This document shows, piece by piece, positions 1 to 8,752 of a stretch of DNA of 64,000 bases (positions are counted from its first letter, which is position 1; every line of letters begins with the position of its first letter). A program made the position numbers and the translations under genes. Origin of the DNA: Pseudahrensia aquimaris (lineage in GTDB: Bacteria > Pseudomonadota > Alphaproteobacteria > Rhizobiales > Rhizobiaceae); NCBI RefSeq assembly GCF_042676045.1, contig NZ_JBHTJV010000003.1:558001-622000 (forward strand), read 5' to 3'. The notes beneath the pieces are model-generated. The model was not told the DNA's origin. It saw nothing but the letters and a program-made list of their open reading frames with translations, and ran no database searches.

Positions 1-154
1 GGGGGCCGAGCGCGCGCAGGGTTGTTGCCGGGTGGAACGTGCCTGCGCCCACTTCCATGTCATAGGGCTGCAAAATCACACAGCCGTGCTTGGCCCAATA
101 ATCGTGGAGCGTCAGAATGAGGCCCTGAAAGGAATTTTTGGGGTCGTGGGTCAT
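1..154 (-). CDS. glyQ: Glycyl-tRNA synthetase alpha subunit, N-terminal part (cut by window edge)
   Basis: The reverse complement from an ATG at 154 reads 51 codons to the window edge. It begins MTHDPKNSFQGLILTLHDYW and continues with the ILQPYDMEVGAGT stretch typical of the alpha chain of the bacterial alpha2-beta2 glycyl-tRNA synthetase. This enzyme charges tRNA-Gly in the cytoplasm, and the catalytic class II core lies in this subunit. Only the first motif region is visible; the rest and glyS should lie to the left. The identification rests on this characteristic N-terminus. Confidence 0.93.
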   Translation of the reverse strand, partial: MTHDPKNSFQGLILTLHDYWAKHGCVILQPYDMEVGAGTFHPATTLRALGP

Positions 155-357
155 TGCCGTTTTTGCAGTTCGGGCTGAGTGAAGATGGCCGACAGGTGCC
201 ACGGCGCAGGCGGATTCGTCAATGTGTGACGGATGGCACATCGCTTAGCAGCGGCAGGCATTAGTCTCAACTCATCGGCAAGGGTATCAATCGCCCCTCG
301 AACACCTGCGCTGATCGTTCTTATGAGTGTCACACCCCGACATTCGCAAGAGGGAAC

Positions 358-388
358 GAGGGAGAACGTCCTTTTTACGTTCTCCCTC
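358..388 (-). terminator. Strong stem-loop downstream of the sppA/small-protein pair
   Basis: A perfect 12-bp inverted repeat (358-369 and 377-388) with a 7-nt loop lies just after the stop at 409 of the leftward transcript. On the minus strand it is not followed by a clear U-run, so it may be a 3'-end stabilising hairpin rather than a classical intrinsic terminator. Confidence 0.55.
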
Positions 389-408
389 CATTCTCTTTCC
401 CAACAAAA

Positions 409-585
409 TCACTTTTTCGGACGGTATTTCCCGGTCTCGGGATCAACTTCCAGTTCGGGCATTTGCTTAGGGTCTTCCGAGCGCAAGCGTTCTTCGCGCT
501 TGAGGGCATCCATGTGCTTCTTGAAAGACTGGTAGGCGACGTAGGCCACTCCACCAATTGCCGCGACCGCGATCAACTGCACCAT
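409..585 (-). CDS. Small single-pass membrane protein, function unknown
   Basis: A 58-residue protein. One hydrophobic segment (about residues 2-16, LIAVAAIGGVAYVAY) is followed by a charged, Lys/Glu-rich tail. An ATG at 585 is preferred over the longer frame because GAGGAAA sits at proper distance upstream and the longer version would overlap the peptidase end. It follows the S49 peptidase gene after 10 bp, so the two are probably co-transcribed. Small proteins of this kind are common between the peptidase and glyQ in Rhizobiales (recalled, not checked). The role is unknown; membrane attachment with a cytoplasmic tail is an inference. Confidence 0.7.
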   Translation of the reverse strand: MVQLIAVAAIGGVAYVAYQSFKKHMDALKREERLRSEDPKQMPELEVDPETGKYRPKK

Positions 586-595
586 TTCAGTTTCC

Positions 596-1444
596 TCATA
601 ATCCGTATCGCGCCCAAAGCGCTTTTTCTTCCGCAAGCTCAGCGACACGGTCTACAGCGGCTGTGACGAGGCTTTCCTTGTCGAGCATGATACCATTGCC
701 GGAGCGACGGCCAAAGAGGCCCTTTTTGACTTCCATCACTTGCAGTTCGACCTTGTCGCCATAGCGCTGGCGCAAAGTCGAGCGGATGTCGCCGATTTCA
801 TCGACAAGACCGAGCTTTTTGCCCGCCATTCCCGTCCAGAATGCGCCAGTAAAAAGCGTATCGTCTTCTTGCAGCTTAGAACCTCGGCTGTCCCGTACGA
901 GGTCAATAAAAACAGCGTGAATTTCAAGCTGAAGCTGTTTTAGTCGGTCGATATCCGCTTTTTTCGCTGGCAGGAACGGATCGAGCACCGATTTGTTCTG
1001 ACCGGCAGTGTATACGCGCCGTTCGACGCCCAATTTGTCGATGGCTTCCACAAAGCCGAAGCTGGATGAAATGACACCGATGGAACCAACGATGCTGGAC
1101 GGGTCGACCGTAATATCGTCGCCAGCGCAGGCGATCATATATCCACCGGATGCAGCAACATCTTCAACGAAGACGTGAACTTTCTTGCCCTTTTCCTTCG
1201 CCAAATCACGGATGCGCTTGTAGATCAGCCGCGATTGCACGGGCGACCCCCCCGGCGAATTGACCACGATAGCGACAGCAGGTGCTTTTTTGACGGAGAA
1301 CGCTCGCTCAAGGGGTTCTGCCACACCGGCCATCGAGAGCGTGGGGCGTAGGCTTGAGCCGCCAGCTGCGATCATACCGTTCATGCGCACGACCGGAATC
1401 GTGACCGATTTGCCCGGCATCATTTTCTTAAACAGGTTTGCCAC
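596..1444 (-). CDS. sppA: S49 family signal-peptide-peptidase-like serine protease
   Basis: A 282-residue protein of the short SppA/SohB type. These enzymes digest remnant signal peptides or membrane protein fragments using a Ser/Lys dyad. The presumed nucleophile is Ser99 in ASGGYMIACAGD. Lys151 in GQNKSVLDPF lies 52 residues further on, the same spacing as the dyad in Bacillus SppA as I recall it. The NSPGGSP motif precedes it. The open frame extends upstream to 1600 but then runs deep into the methyltransferase gene. A GTG at 1444 with AGGG upstream gives a start (VANLFKKMMPG) that fits rhizobial homologues, but this start is not certain. It is the last large gene of a leftward group with the methyltransferase. 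Confidence 0.88.
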   Translation of the reverse strand: MANLFKKMMPGKSVTIPVVRMNGMIAAGGSSLRPTLSMAGVAEPLERAFSVKKAPAVAIVVNSPGGSPVQSRLIYKRIRDLAKEKGKKVHVFVEDVAASGGYMIACAGDDITVDPSSIVGSIGVISSSFGFVEAIDKLGVERRVYTAGQNKSVLDPFLPAKKADIDRLKQLQLEIHAVFIDLVRDSRGSKLQEDDTLFTGAFWTGMAGKKLGLVDEIGDIRSTLRQRYGDKVELQVMEVKKGLFGRRSGNGIMLDKESLVTAAVDRVAELAEEKALWARYGL

Positions 1445-1532
1445 GATTGCCCTTTTCTCGTTCGCGTCTTTGCGATTTTCGTTGAGTGGTAAATGTGGGT
1501 TTGGCGAAGCATAAATCAACGGTGCTGCGACG

Positions 1533-2309
1533 CTAAGCCTGCATCGACACGAAACCCTGTCCTGCAAACACCGCATCTGCTGTTTGCGTAAACGTTCCAT
1601 CCGCTTGGTGCAAAATGATTGGCGGCAGCAGTTGCAACGGTGCTGCGCTCGCCTTTTGAGCGCATACGAGAATGCGCTTGGCGGCTGCCACTTGCTTCGA
1701 TTGCACAGGCTTGATGGCTATTGCCCCGAACCGGCCCTGCATCGCTTGCAGCACCTCCGGCAAGTTGACCGGGCGCAAGATGAAGGTGATGACGCCCTTG
1801 GATTTGAGCATTGTGTTTGCGCTGATGATCCATTTCGTCAGACCGCCCTCCTCCATCTGATGGGCAGCCGCACGTTTCGGGTCTGGCGAGGCGCGGTGAT
1901 CGGCGGTGTTGTAGGGAGGATTGGCAACAATGCGGTCATAGCAGCCGTGGGTCCGGTCGCTGGCCTTCTTCATCTGGGCGGTATCGGTGACGTCAGCCCG
2001 CACCAGCCTCATTCGAGCAGCGAGATGGTCGTTGAACGGGTCCATCATCGCGCCATAAATCAATTGCGTCATCTCAATGTCGCGCTCAATCAAGTCAACC
2101 TGGCAGGCAGGGCATCGATTCAGCACCGCCATACCAACTGCGCCGTTTCCCGCGCCATAGTCAGCCACCAGTCCTACTTGATCAGATGGCACGGTCGCCG
2201 CCAACAAAAGCGCGTCCATTCCGGGGCGATGAGCGGTTTTTGACTGTTGGTGAACGCGGAAAGTGTTGCTGTGAAGGCCAGCCACGGTCATTTCACCGGG
2301 ATCCGACAT
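1533..2309 (-). CDS. TrmN6-like tRNA1(Val) (adenine-N6)-methyltransferase
   Basis: A 258-residue class I SAM-dependent methyltransferase. The SAM-binding motif I is ADYGAGNGAVG (residues 49-59) and the catalytic NPPY motif of N6-adenine/N5-glutamine methyltransferases is at 130-133. The overall layout fits the YfiC/TrmN6 group, which modifies A37 of tRNA1(Val). The alphaproteobacterial target has not been shown for this protein, so the substrate is inferred from family. The ATG at 2309 lies 3 bp after the stop of the DUF2007-type gene, indicating one transcript. Confidence 0.85.
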   Translation of the reverse strand: MSDPGEMTVAGLHSNTFRVHQQSKTAHRPGMDALLLAATVPSDQVGLVADYGAGNGAVGMAVLNRCPACQVDLIERDIEMTQLIYGAMMDPFNDHLAARMRLVRADVTDTAQMKKASDRTHGCYDRIVANPPYNTADHRASPDPKRAAAHQMEEGGLTKWIISANTMLKSKGVITFILRPVNLPEVLQAMQGRFGAIAIKPVQSKQVAAAKRILVCAQKASAAPLQLLPPIILHQADGTFTQTADAVFAGQGFVSMQA

Positions 2310-2312
2310 TGC

Positions 2313-2552
2313 CTAGACCGGCCGCACGAGCTTTTCGGGCAATTCATCGCCCAGTCCGTTTTCTTTCAGCAGGCGGCGGGCGTTGTGAATTTCGTCTGTA
2401 CCAACCATCACCCGCTTGGCCAAAATTCCGACCGAGCCTTCCAGAATGGACATATGCTGATCGGCAACAAAATGCATGATCCCTTCGTCGTTCAGCAAAG
2501 ACTGAACGAAGGAAATCGTGACGGGATTATTGGTGCGCAACAATTCTTCCAT
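2313..2552 (-). CDS. DUF2007-type putative signal-transducing protein
   Basis: A 79-residue soluble protein starting MEELLRTNNPVTISFVQSLL. The pattern is one domain with a leading beta strand, a helix containing FVQSLLNDEGI, a central strand VADQHMSILEGS and a final helix around ARRLLKENG. This matches the small DUF2007 (PII-like fold) proteins, whose molecular role is not established. The ATG at 2552 is chosen because the longer frame overlaps the divergent polyprenyl synthase promoter. It is followed directly by the TrmN6-like gene. Confidence 0.75.
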   Translation of the reverse strand: MEELLRTNNPVTISFVQSLLNDEGIMHFVADQHMSILEGSVGILAKRVMVGTDEIHNARRLLKENGLGDELPEKLVRPV

Positions 2553-2731
2553 GCCCCTGTCTAGCGCTTGAAACGGCACAAAGGAACCGCACAATCGCCC
2601 TATCACGGGCAATGACGAAAAATTCATGTTGAAGGCCTACAAAGTGCAGCAAGCGCGGCGCTATGGCCCCTTGTGAACGGCGTTTGCGCTCCATACTGTC
2701 CCAGCAAATCGATGTAATAGGCAGTTTTGAT

Positions 2732-3748
2732 ATGGGCGTTGTCGTTCCCCTGAGCGGAAACCGAGAGCCGAAGGCGAGCGTCAAGCCGCTGGTGGATTTG
2801 ACCAAGGCGGACATGGACCGGGTAAATCGGCTCATCCTGTCGAAAACCGGCTCCGACGTGCAAATGATCCCGGAAGTCGCCAAACATCTAATAGACTCCG
2901 GCGGCAAGCGCCTTCGCCCAATGCTGACGCTGGCAGCCGCGCGGATGTGTGGCTACGAAGGCGATCATCACATCACGCTCGCGGCTTCGGTTGAATTTAT
3001 GCACACCGCAACGCTGTTGCACGACGATGTGGTGGACGAGTCCGGCATGCGGCGCGGCAAGCAGGCAGCACGCATGGTCTGGGGCAACCAAGCAAGCGTG
3101 CTGGTGGGCGACTTTCTGCTTGGTCAAGCGTTTCGCATGATGGTTGATGCCGGCTCAATGGAAGCGCTTGATGTGCTTTCCACCGCGGCAACTGTTATCG
3201 CAGAAGGCGAAGTCATGCAGCTTTCTGCGGCCCAGAGCATGCAGACGACCGAAGATGATTACCTCGCGGTTATTCGCGCTAAGACGGCAGCACTGTTTTC
3301 CGCGGCGACAGAAGTTGGCCCCATTCTGGCTGAATCGGACAAGTCCGTTCGCGATGCATTCCGCTCCTACGGCACAAATCTCGGCCTTGCCTTCCAACTG
3401 ATTGACGATGCCCTCGACTATGGCGGCTCGAAATCCGATCTTGGCAAAGACATCGGCGACGATTTTTTCGAGGGCAAAATTACCCTGCCTGTTCTGCTCG
3501 CATGGCGGCGCGGAAATGAAGAAGAGCGTGATTTCTGGCGCAAGGCGATGGAAAGCGACTCTGCTGACGAAGAAGCACTGCAGCATGCGATCGCGCTCAT
3601 TCAAAAGCATGGCGCATTGGGCGACACGATTGCCCGCGCTCGACACTACGGCGAAATGGCCCGCGATGCGTTGGCTCCCCTGCCCGAAGGTGAAATTAAG
3701 CAGGCGCTTCTTGATGTGGTGGAATTCTGCGTTAGCCGTGTAAGCTAG
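2732..3748 (+). CDS. Long-chain all-trans-polyprenyl diphosphate synthase (octaprenyl/decaprenyl type)
   Basis: A 338-residue trans-prenyltransferase that extends FPP or GGPP with isopentenyl diphosphate to make the ubiquinone side chain. It has both aspartate-rich Mg-binding motifs: DDVVD at 98-102 with the following arginines, and DDALD at 225-229. GGKRLRP near residues 57-63 binds IPP. Rhizobiales usually make Q-10, so a decaprenyl product (DdsA-like) is more likely than octaprenyl, but chain length cannot be read directly. The ATG at 2732 (MGVVVPLSG) is chosen over the frame start at 2663 because it matches the N-terminus of rhizobial homologues as I recall them. Confidence 0.9.
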   Translation: MGVVVPLSGNREPKASVKPLVDLTKADMDRVNRLILSKTGSDVQMIPEVAKHLIDSGGKRLRPMLTLAAARMCGYEGDHHITLAASVEFMHTATLLHDDVVDESGMRRGKQAARMVWGNQASVLVGDFLLGQAFRMMVDAGSMEALDVLSTAATVIAEGEVMQLSAAQSMQTTEDDYLAVIRAKTAALFSAATEVGPILAESDKSVRDAFRSYGTNLGLAFQLIDDALDYGGSKSDLGKDIGDDFFEGKITLPVLLAWRRGNEEERDFWRKAMESDSADEEALQHAIALIQKHGALGDTIARARHYGEMARDALAPLPEGEIKQALLDVVEFCVSRVS

Positions 3749-3760
3749 GTCCAACGCTGG

Positions 3761-3787
3761 GCGAATCGCTTTCAGGCGTTCGCTTTT
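3761..3787 (+). terminator. Probable intrinsic terminator of the polyprenyl synthase gene
   Basis: GCGAA-CGC pairs with GCG-TTCGC across a short loop with one bulged T (3761-3783) and is followed by TTTT. It lies 12 bp after the stop codon and before the separately transcribed TPR gene. Confidence 0.55.
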
Positions 3788-3971
3788 GGGCAATTGGGGT
3801 TGCCTTCAAGCTGCCTTGTTTATTGGCCCTGATGAGGCAACACTTCGGGGCAATGAAAGCGATGATGTTGACGCTTTGAAAACATTCAGGGCGCTAACAT
3901 CGGCGGCAAGTTTTTATGAAACGGGCGTGAGGGTTTAGGCAATCCAAGCACCGGGGGCTAAGGAGCATTTT

Positions 3972-5759
3972 ATGACACAGCAGAATTTCGCAACCGCGCT
4001 GGCGCGGTTGGCAAAGACTTCGGCAGCTCTTGCTCTGCTTGGCGCCGCCTCGATGACCGCAGTTCAGGCTGAAACGAAGAGCGAAGAGCCGCAGATTGAA
4101 GTGGGCCGCTCTCTTTCGGGCAATTATCTGGCAGCGCGCATTGCCAACACCGACAAAGACACAGAATCCGCCTCTCAGTTCTTTCGTGGCGCAATGGCGC
4201 TGGACCCCGACAATGTGGAATTGAAGCAACGCGCTTTCCAAACCTTTATCGCCAATGGCAATTTCGATGAAGGCGTGTCGCTGGGCAAGCAATTGACGCA
4301 AGCCAATATGGCACCTGAAATGGCGTCCATTATTCTTGCCGTTGATCGCATCCGGGCCAAAGAGTGGACTGCGGCTGAACGTGAACTCAGCAAAGATTGG
4401 CGTTCAGCGCTGGATCGCTTGTTGGCCGGTCTTGTTCTGGGTTGGGCACAGGCAGGAGACAACCGTCCGGAAGAGGCTTTGGCAACAGTCGATGCCCTGA
4501 CAGGTCCGGCTTGGTTTGACCTGTTCGTGGACTATCACGGCGGCCTGATCGCGCTTCATTCTGGCGACAGCAATGGCGCGATCCAGCGTCTGACCAAGGC
4601 TTTCGACAATCGGGCTGCGGGTCGCGCAGCGACGGTCACTTATATGCGCGTGGTGCAAGCGCTGGCTGTTGCTCATTGGAAAGCGGGCAACCGCGAAAAA
4701 GCAAAGGAAATGGCTGACCACGCCATTGCCGCGCAGCCGCAAAACCCAGTGTTTGAAGAAATGCACGCCCGCGTTGTCAGCGGCCAAGGCTTGAACAATC
4801 CGTTCACCTCAGCCCAACGCGGCGCAGCAGAAGTGTTTTTGAACCTTGGCACGGCGATCAACCGCGATGGCGGCGAGGATTTTGCCCGCGTCTACCTGCA
4901 GCTCGCCAATGTGCTGGCCAGCAAAGACGAGACGATTATGATCCAGCTTGCCGATCTCTACGATCAGCAAAACCTGATGCTGCGTGCTAACGCGCTGTTT
5001 GCAAAAATTCCGCCGGAATCTCCCTACTTCCGCACGGCGCAGTTGGAGGTGGCCATCAACCTCGACGCACTGGACCGTTTCGACGAAGCGCAGAGCATTC
5101 TCGATAGCCTGATCAAGACCGCACCCGATGATCTGACCACCCATCTGGCTTATGGCGCAGTGCTGGCGCGGCACGAGAAATTTGCCGAAGCCATTCCGGT
5201 TTACACGAGCCTGATTGAGCGTTTGGAACAGCCTGAGCGGTATCACTGGTCGCTGTTTTATCGCCAAGGCATCGCCTATGAGCGCACGAAGCAGTGGGAG
5301 AAAGCTGAAGTTGCTTTCAACAAGGCGCTGGAGCTTTATCCCGATGAGCCAAATGTTCTGAACTATCTCGGCTATTCGTGGATCGATATGGGCATCAACC
5401 TGGAAAAAGGGTTGGAACTGGTTCAACGAGCCGTCGATATCCGCCCAAACGATGGATACATCGTCGATTCACTTGGCTGGGCCTATTATCGCCTCGGCGA
5501 CTATGACAAAGCCGTTGAGCATCTTGAGCGCGCCGTCTCGCTGCGTCCGGGCGATCCGACTATCAACGACCATTTGGGCGATGCCTATTGGATGGCGGAT
5601 CGCAAACTGGAAGCCACGTTCCAGTGGCGGCAGGCATTGGCGCTGGAGCCACCATCCGAAGAAGAAGCAAAGGCAATTCTCGACAAGCTGGAAAACGGCT
5701 TCAAGGAGCCTTCTCCGCGCCTTGCCAAGCCCGAAGAGACGAAACCTGACAACGGCTAG
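3972..5759 (+). CDS. Exported tetratricopeptide-repeat protein
   Basis: A 595-residue protein preceded by CTAAGGAG at ideal distance from the ATG. Residues 1-33 look like a signal peptide (hydrophobic ALALLGAASMTAV, then QA before Glu34), so the protein is likely periplasmic or lipid-free envelope associated. The C-terminal third has at least three clear TPR motifs, for example around GIAYERTKQWEKAEVAFNKA and GWAYYRLGDYDKAVEHLERA; degenerate helical repeats fill the middle. TPR arrays mediate protein-protein contacts. The gene lies 38 bp upstream of ispE, an arrangement seen in other Rhizobiales (recalled). The specific partner is unknown. Confidence 0.85.
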   Translation: MTQQNFATALARLAKTSAALALLGAASMTAVQAETKSEEPQIEVGRSLSGNYLAARIANTDKDTESASQFFRGAMALDPDNVELKQRAFQTFIANGNFDEGVSLGKQLTQANMAPEMASIILAVDRIRAKEWTAAERELSKDWRSALDRLLAGLVLGWAQAGDNRPEEALATVDALTGPAWFDLFVDYHGGLIALHSGDSNGAIQRLTKAFDNRAAGRAATVTYMRVVQALAVAHWKAGNREKAKEMADHAIAAQPQNPVFEEMHARVVSGQGLNNPFTSAQRGAAEVFLNLGTAINRDGGEDFARVYLQLANVLASKDETIMIQLADLYDQQNLMLRANALFAKIPPESPYFRTAQLEVAINLDALDRFDEAQSILDSLIKTAPDDLTTHLAYGAVLARHEKFAEAIPVYTSLIERLEQPERYHWSLFYRQGIAYERTKQWEKAEVAFNKALELYPDEPNVLNYLGYSWIDMGINLEKGLELVQRAVDIRPNDGYIVDSLGWAYYRLGDYDKAVEHLERAVSLRPGDPTINDHLGDAYWMADRKLEATFQWRQALALEPPSEEEAKAILDKLENGFKEPSPRLAKPEETKPDNG

Positions 5760-5797
5760 ATCAGCCCCGCTCGTGCCGAACGGCAATCGGTGAGACG

Positions 5798-6643
5798 ATG
5801 GTTTTGCGCGTTGACGCCTATGCGAAAGTAAACCTCGCGCTGCACATCTTGGGCCAGCGGAGCGATGGCTATCATCTGCTCGACAGTATCGTCACCTTCG
5901 CTCGCTATGGCGACACGCTTACGATCGCGCCAAGCAGCAACGAAATCTCACTGGAGCTGCATGGGCCCGAGGCCGACAACCTGAAAGCGGATGCTGACAA
6001 TCTGGTGATGCGTGCTGCAAAGGCGCTGGCAGGAGAGCGCAACAATTTAGGTGCGCGGCTGACGCTCACCAAGCGTTTGCCCGTCTCCTCTGGCATAGGC
6101 GGAGGCTCTGCCGATGCTGCGGCTGCCTTGCGCGGGTTGAACGAGTTCTGGGCGCTAAATCTTCCCCAGGAAAAGCTGGCAGCCATTGCGCTGGAATTGG
6201 GTGCAGACGTTCCCATGTGCCTCGCCAGCACGCCTTTGCGCGCTCGGGGAATTGGCGAAGACATTACGCCCCTCGCTTTGCCTTCCAAGAATATGGTTTT
6301 GGTCAATCCACGAATTTCGGTTTCGACACCGGCTGTGTTCTCGGCCCTAGCCATCAAGGAGAACCCTGCCATAGCAGATACGCTCTCACGGCCTCTGTGG
6401 GAGAGCATCGCAGACACAACACGCAATGACCTGCAAAACCCTGCAATCGCGCTGGTGCCCGAAATTTCGCAATGTCTGGAGACGTTAAGCGCGGCACCAG
6501 GTTGTCGTTTCGCCAGAATGTCCGGTTCCGGTGCCACCTGTTTTGGGATATTTGACGAGGATGAAGCCGCAAATGCGGCCAAAGAAGCGATTGCAGTCAA
6601 GCACCCCCAGTGGTGGGTTGTGGCGACGCAAACCGTTTCTTGA
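5798..6643 (+). CDS. ispE: 4-diphosphocytidyl-2-C-methyl-D-erythritol kinase
   Basis: A 281-residue GHMP kinase of the MEP isoprenoid pathway. It phosphorylates CDP-ME at the 2-hydroxyl using ATP in the cytoplasm. It carries the N-terminal YAKVNLALHI substrate loop with Lys10, the GHMP ATP-binding loop PVSSGIGGGSADAAAA (95-110), GADVPMCL with the catalytic Asp, and the C-terminal MSGSGATCFGIF motif. Length is normal for the family. It follows the TPR gene and precedes moaB by 24 bp, so the three may share a transcript. Confidence 0.96.
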   Translation: MVLRVDAYAKVNLALHILGQRSDGYHLLDSIVTFARYGDTLTIAPSSNEISLELHGPEADNLKADADNLVMRAAKALAGERNNLGARLTLTKRLPVSSGIGGGSADAAAALRGLNEFWALNLPQEKLAAIALELGADVPMCLASTPLRARGIGEDITPLALPSKNMVLVNPRISVSTPAVFSALAIKENPAIADTLSRPLWESIADTTRNDLQNPAIALVPEISQCLETLSAAPGCRFARMSGSGATCFGIFDEDEAANAAKEAIAVKHPQWWVVATQTVS

Positions 6644-6667
6644 ACCAACACTCAAAAGGCCAGTTTT

Positions 6668-7216
6668 ATGAGCCGCATTGACGACACCCAGCCCTTCATC
6701 GCGATCAACATCGCCGTGCTCACCGTATCCGACACGCGCACGCTTGCAGACGACCGCTCAGGCGACACCTTGGTGGCGCGCATTGAAGAGGCAGGCCACA
6801 GCGTTGCCGCGCGGGCAATTGAGAAAGACGACGTGGATGCACTGCAAAGCCGCGTGGGGACTTGGGCGCTTGATAAAGATATCGACGTTATCATCACCAC
6901 CGGTGGCACGGGCTTTACCGGGCGCGACGTAACGCCCGACGCGCTGGAACCGCTGTTTGACAAGCGTATGGACGGGTTTTCCATTGCCTTTCACATGCTC
7001 AGCCATTCGAAGATCGGCTCTTCCACCATCCAGTCTCGCGCGACTGCTGGGCTGATCGGCACAACCTTTGTTTTCTGCCTGCCCGGCTCGCCCGGCGCCT
7101 GCAAAGACGCTTGGGACGGCATTTTGAAAATGCAACTCGATTACCGCCATAAGCCCTGCAACTTCATCGAGATTATGCCGAGGCTCGATGAGCACTTGAA
7201 GCGCGGCAGTAGCTAG
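6668..7216 (+). CDS. moaB: Molybdenum cofactor biosynthesis protein B
   Basis: A 182-residue MoaB/MogA-type protein with the MPT-binding motif TTGGTGFTGRD (about residues 78-88) and the downstream LPGSPGACKDAW motif. Members adenylylate molybdopterin or bind it before molybdenum insertion. Length and the N-terminal NIAVLTVSDTR fit MoaB. AAAGG lies ahead of the ATG. It is downstream of ispE without an obvious terminator. Confidence 0.93.
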   Translation: MSRIDDTQPFIAINIAVLTVSDTRTLADDRSGDTLVARIEEAGHSVAARAIEKDDVDALQSRVGTWALDKDIDVIITTGGTGFTGRDVTPDALEPLFDKRMDGFSIAFHMLSHSKIGSSTIQSRATAGLIGTTFVFCLPGSPGACKDAWDGILKMQLDYRHKPCNFIEIMPRLDEHLKRGSS

Positions 7217-7321
7217 CATTCCACAAACTTATTTTTGTTCTTGATTTGTTCCAATTATCGCAATAGGAATATATGCAAGACAGGAATCGCAGCCCAGCAG
7301 CCGCGCAACGTGGAGTGAAAC

Positions 7322-8491
7322 ATGACCAATATTCTTGATACGATCCACGATGCCGACCGCTTTGCCTTTGTGAAAGGCGGCAGCGCGGCAAAAAGCGAAC
7401 GCGTTGTGGCCCGCTCTGGCATGCGCGTGGAAGATGTTCGCCGCCGCGGACGGGGCGCTGGGATTAATCCAAGCGGTCGTTTTGAGCCGATGAGCCGCCA
7501 CGTTTTTGACGATGGCTGGCAGACGTTGGACGAACTGCCCCCATTCAAAACGGAAGTGACCAGCGAAACGCCGCGCACGATCATTACGCGAAACGATTCT
7601 CCAGATTTGCCTTTTGATCGTTCGATCAACCCCTATCGCGGTTGCGAACATGGCTGCGTCTACTGCTTCGCCCGCCCGACGCATTCCTATATGGGGCTTT
7701 CGGCAGGGCTGGATTTCGAGAGCAAATTGTTTGCCAAGCAAGACGCTGCAAAGTTGCTGCGCAAGGAATTGGCAAATCCAAACTACAAGGCGAAATCCAT
7801 GGCTTTGGGGACGAACACCGACCCCTATCAGCCGATTGAAAAGACATGGAGGGTAACGCGTTCGATCCTGGAAGTGCTTGAGGAAACCAATCATCCAGTG
7901 GGAATCGTCACCAAGTCTGCCCTTGTGACCCGCGATATCGATATTCTTTCGCGCATGGCCGAGAAGGGTTTGGCGCGGGTGGCCATTTCGGTGACCTCGC
8001 TTGATCGCCGCCTCTCACGGGCGATGGAGCCACGCGCGGCAACACCGTCTCTGCGGCTGGATACGATACGGCAATTGAGCGAAGCGGGTATTCCTGTCTC
8101 TGTGATGCTCGCGCCATTGGCGCCAGCGCTGAACGACCACGAGATGGAGCGGATTTTGGATGCGGCCCATGCCAACGGCGCACGGGATGCCGGATACATC
8201 CTACTACGCCTGCCACACGAGGTGAGCGGCTTGTTCAAGGAATGGTTGCTGCGTCACTATCCCGACAAATACACCCATGTTCTGTCCGTGCTCCGGTCGA
8301 TGCGTGGCGGAAAGGACTATGACGCCGAATTTGGCACCCGACTGCGCGGCCAGGGCCCCTACGCTTGGCAGTTGGGTCGCCGATTTGAAATCGCCACGAA
8401 GAAACTGGGTATGGGACAAATCAGAAGCGGCTTGCGCACCGATTTGTTTCAGCCACCTGAAGTTGCGGGGCAGCAATTGTCTCTCTTCTAA
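7322..8491 (+). CDS. PA0069-family radical SAM protein
   Basis: A 389-residue radical SAM enzyme. The iron-sulfur cysteines are at 108, 112 and 115 in RGCEHGCVYCFARPTHSY, followed by the subfamily-typical YMGLSAGLDFE. A Rv2578c/PA0069-like architecture is evident, with a basic N-terminal region (RRRGRGAGINPSGRFE) and a C-terminal region rich in Arg. The radical chemistry and substrate of this widespread family are not known. The start ATG at 7322 has GGAG upstream. It appears to be transcribed alone, with a 105-bp gap after moaB. Confidence 0.9.
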   Translation: MTNILDTIHDADRFAFVKGGSAAKSERVVARSGMRVEDVRRRGRGAGINPSGRFEPMSRHVFDDGWQTLDELPPFKTEVTSETPRTIITRNDSPDLPFDRSINPYRGCEHGCVYCFARPTHSYMGLSAGLDFESKLFAKQDAAKLLRKELANPNYKAKSMALGTNTDPYQPIEKTWRVTRSILEVLEETNHPVGIVTKSALVTRDIDILSRMAEKGLARVAISVTSLDRRLSRAMEPRAATPSLRLDTIRQLSEAGIPVSVMLAPLAPALNDHEMERILDAAHANGARDAGYILLRLPHEVSGLFKEWLLRHYPDKYTHVLSVLRSMRGGKDYDAEFGTRLRGQGPYAWQLGRRFEIATKKLGMGQIRSGLRTDLFQPPEVAGQQLSLF

Positions 8492-8654
8492 ACCGTATTT
8501 CTCTCTTTAATGGGTGTTGCAGTTGGAATGATTTCCATCAGCATCATCCATCCCGAATTCGCTGCGTTAGCACAGACCCGCTTTCCCCAACTCGTTCCAG
8601 GGCTCTGTTTGTTTGAGTTTGCGCGCAGCGATTTTTTCCGATGCTCAACACCCC

Positions 8655-8752
8655 GTGGGCACGGAAAACCCTTGCGGAGAATCGGCCGGAGCGAAAGGAT
8701 GCGACCCCATGCGCACCCTTCCCGCCGATTCTCCGCAGCTTTTTTCGCCCAC
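8655..8752. repeat. Long imperfect palindrome overlapping the rnhB start
   Basis: A perfect 14-bp inverted repeat (TGCGGAGAATCGGC at 8673-8686 with its complement at 8724-8737) is flanked by a 6-bp outer arm (8655-8660 with 8747-8752) and A/T-rich pairing between the arms. The inner loop can also pair partly (GG-TGCG with CGCACC). The whole 98-bp element can fold into one long hairpin that contains the rnhB ribosome-binding site and start codon at 8709. It resembles interspersed palindromic elements of Rhizobiales, but that class is not proven here. Confidence 0.7.

Noticed and set aside
151..333. A 60-codon leftward frame just upstream of glyQ whose stop overlaps the glyQ start
   Set aside because: The start would be a GTG, no homologue was recognised and codon composition is not persuasive. 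The overlap is suggestive but not enough to call a gene.
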